A DNA stretch of 64,000 bases, from assembly GCF_030816965.1 (NCBI RefSeq), contig NZ_JAUSYQ010000002.1, forward strand, positions 8,174,001 to 8,238,000, in the 5' to 3' direction. The DNA comes from Streptomyces canus (lineage in GTDB: Bacteria; Actinomycetota; Actinomycetes; Streptomycetales; Streptomycetaceae). The position numbers and the translations under genes were made by a program. A model generated the notes under the pieces. The model did no database searches, was not told the origin of the DNA, and was given only the letters and a program-made list of their open reading frames with translations. Shown here in pieces: positions 63,930 to 64,000 of the stretch; positions within the stretch are counted from its first letter, which is position 1, and each line of letters opens with the position of its first letter.

Positions 63930-64000
63930 ACCCCGTCAGCGGGGGATGACTGCCCGGATCGAGCAGTCCACCCCAGTCCTCACCGTCTGCGAACCAGTCG

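Overview
The window is high-GC actinobacterial DNA, almost certainly from a Streptomyces chromosome. The evidence is third-position G/C saturation, GTG starts and short overlaps, a Tat-type secreted beta-galactosidase, PucR, HxlR and XRE regulators, an F420-family luciferase-like oxidoreductase, and a complete ethylmalonyl-CoA gene block whose order matches the S. coelicolor locus as I remember it. I see no rRNA, tRNA or CRISPR array.

Layout. 0-1.2 kb: an IS110-family transposase with an in-frame stop, inserted just upstream of pcaL (protocatechuate catabolism). 2.5-10.4 kb: housekeeping and accessory genes (metallo-beta-lactamase-fold hydrolase, exonuclease III, an orphan GluA-type ABC ATPase, a secreted S15/CocE hydrolase, gamma-glutamyltransferase) plus a decayed SGNH hydrolase. 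10.4-17.2 kb: a ClpC-like AAA+ unfoldase, a frameshifted gene, a methionine aminopeptidase divergent from a tiny XRE regulator across a 33-bp palindromic double promoter, and an 857-residue repeat-rich protein. 17.4-26.3 kb: a pyrimidine/hydantoin catabolic cluster (two nitrilase-fold amidases, aminotransferase, PucR regulator, dihydropyrimidinase, F420-type oxidoreductase, NCS1 permease). 26.3-34.6 kb: lipoprotein-like and AhpD-like proteins, a two-component system, a methyltransferase, a second gamma-glutamyltransferase and an inositol-phosphatase-family enzyme.

34.6-54.9 kb is more mosaic. A dispersed 295-382-bp intergenic repeat occurs three times, and one copy has its tail inverted. Between the copies lie an FAD oxidoreductase, a macro-domain protein, a GH2 beta-galactosidase with a LamG-like domain inserted in its catalytic region, a tandem array made from the 3' end of an MFS gene, a metal-sensing ArsR / P1B-4 ATPase pair with leaderless promoters, alkylation repair genes (AdaA-AlkA fusion, Ogt), a sirtuin - Nudix - ADP-ribosylglycohydrolase run, and an HxlR/imine-reductase-like pair followed by glycerate kinase.

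54.9-63.9 kb, all on the minus strand: pssA and psd (phosphatidylethanolamine synthesis), then the ethylmalonyl-CoA genes acyl-CoA dehydrogenase, MaoC hydratase, mcl, ecm and ccr, preceded by a TetR regulator. The ccr-to-dehydrogenase block converts crotonyl-CoA to glyoxylate and propionyl-CoA. It allows acetyl-CoA assimilation without the glyoxylate shunt and supplies ethylmalonyl-CoA for polyketides.
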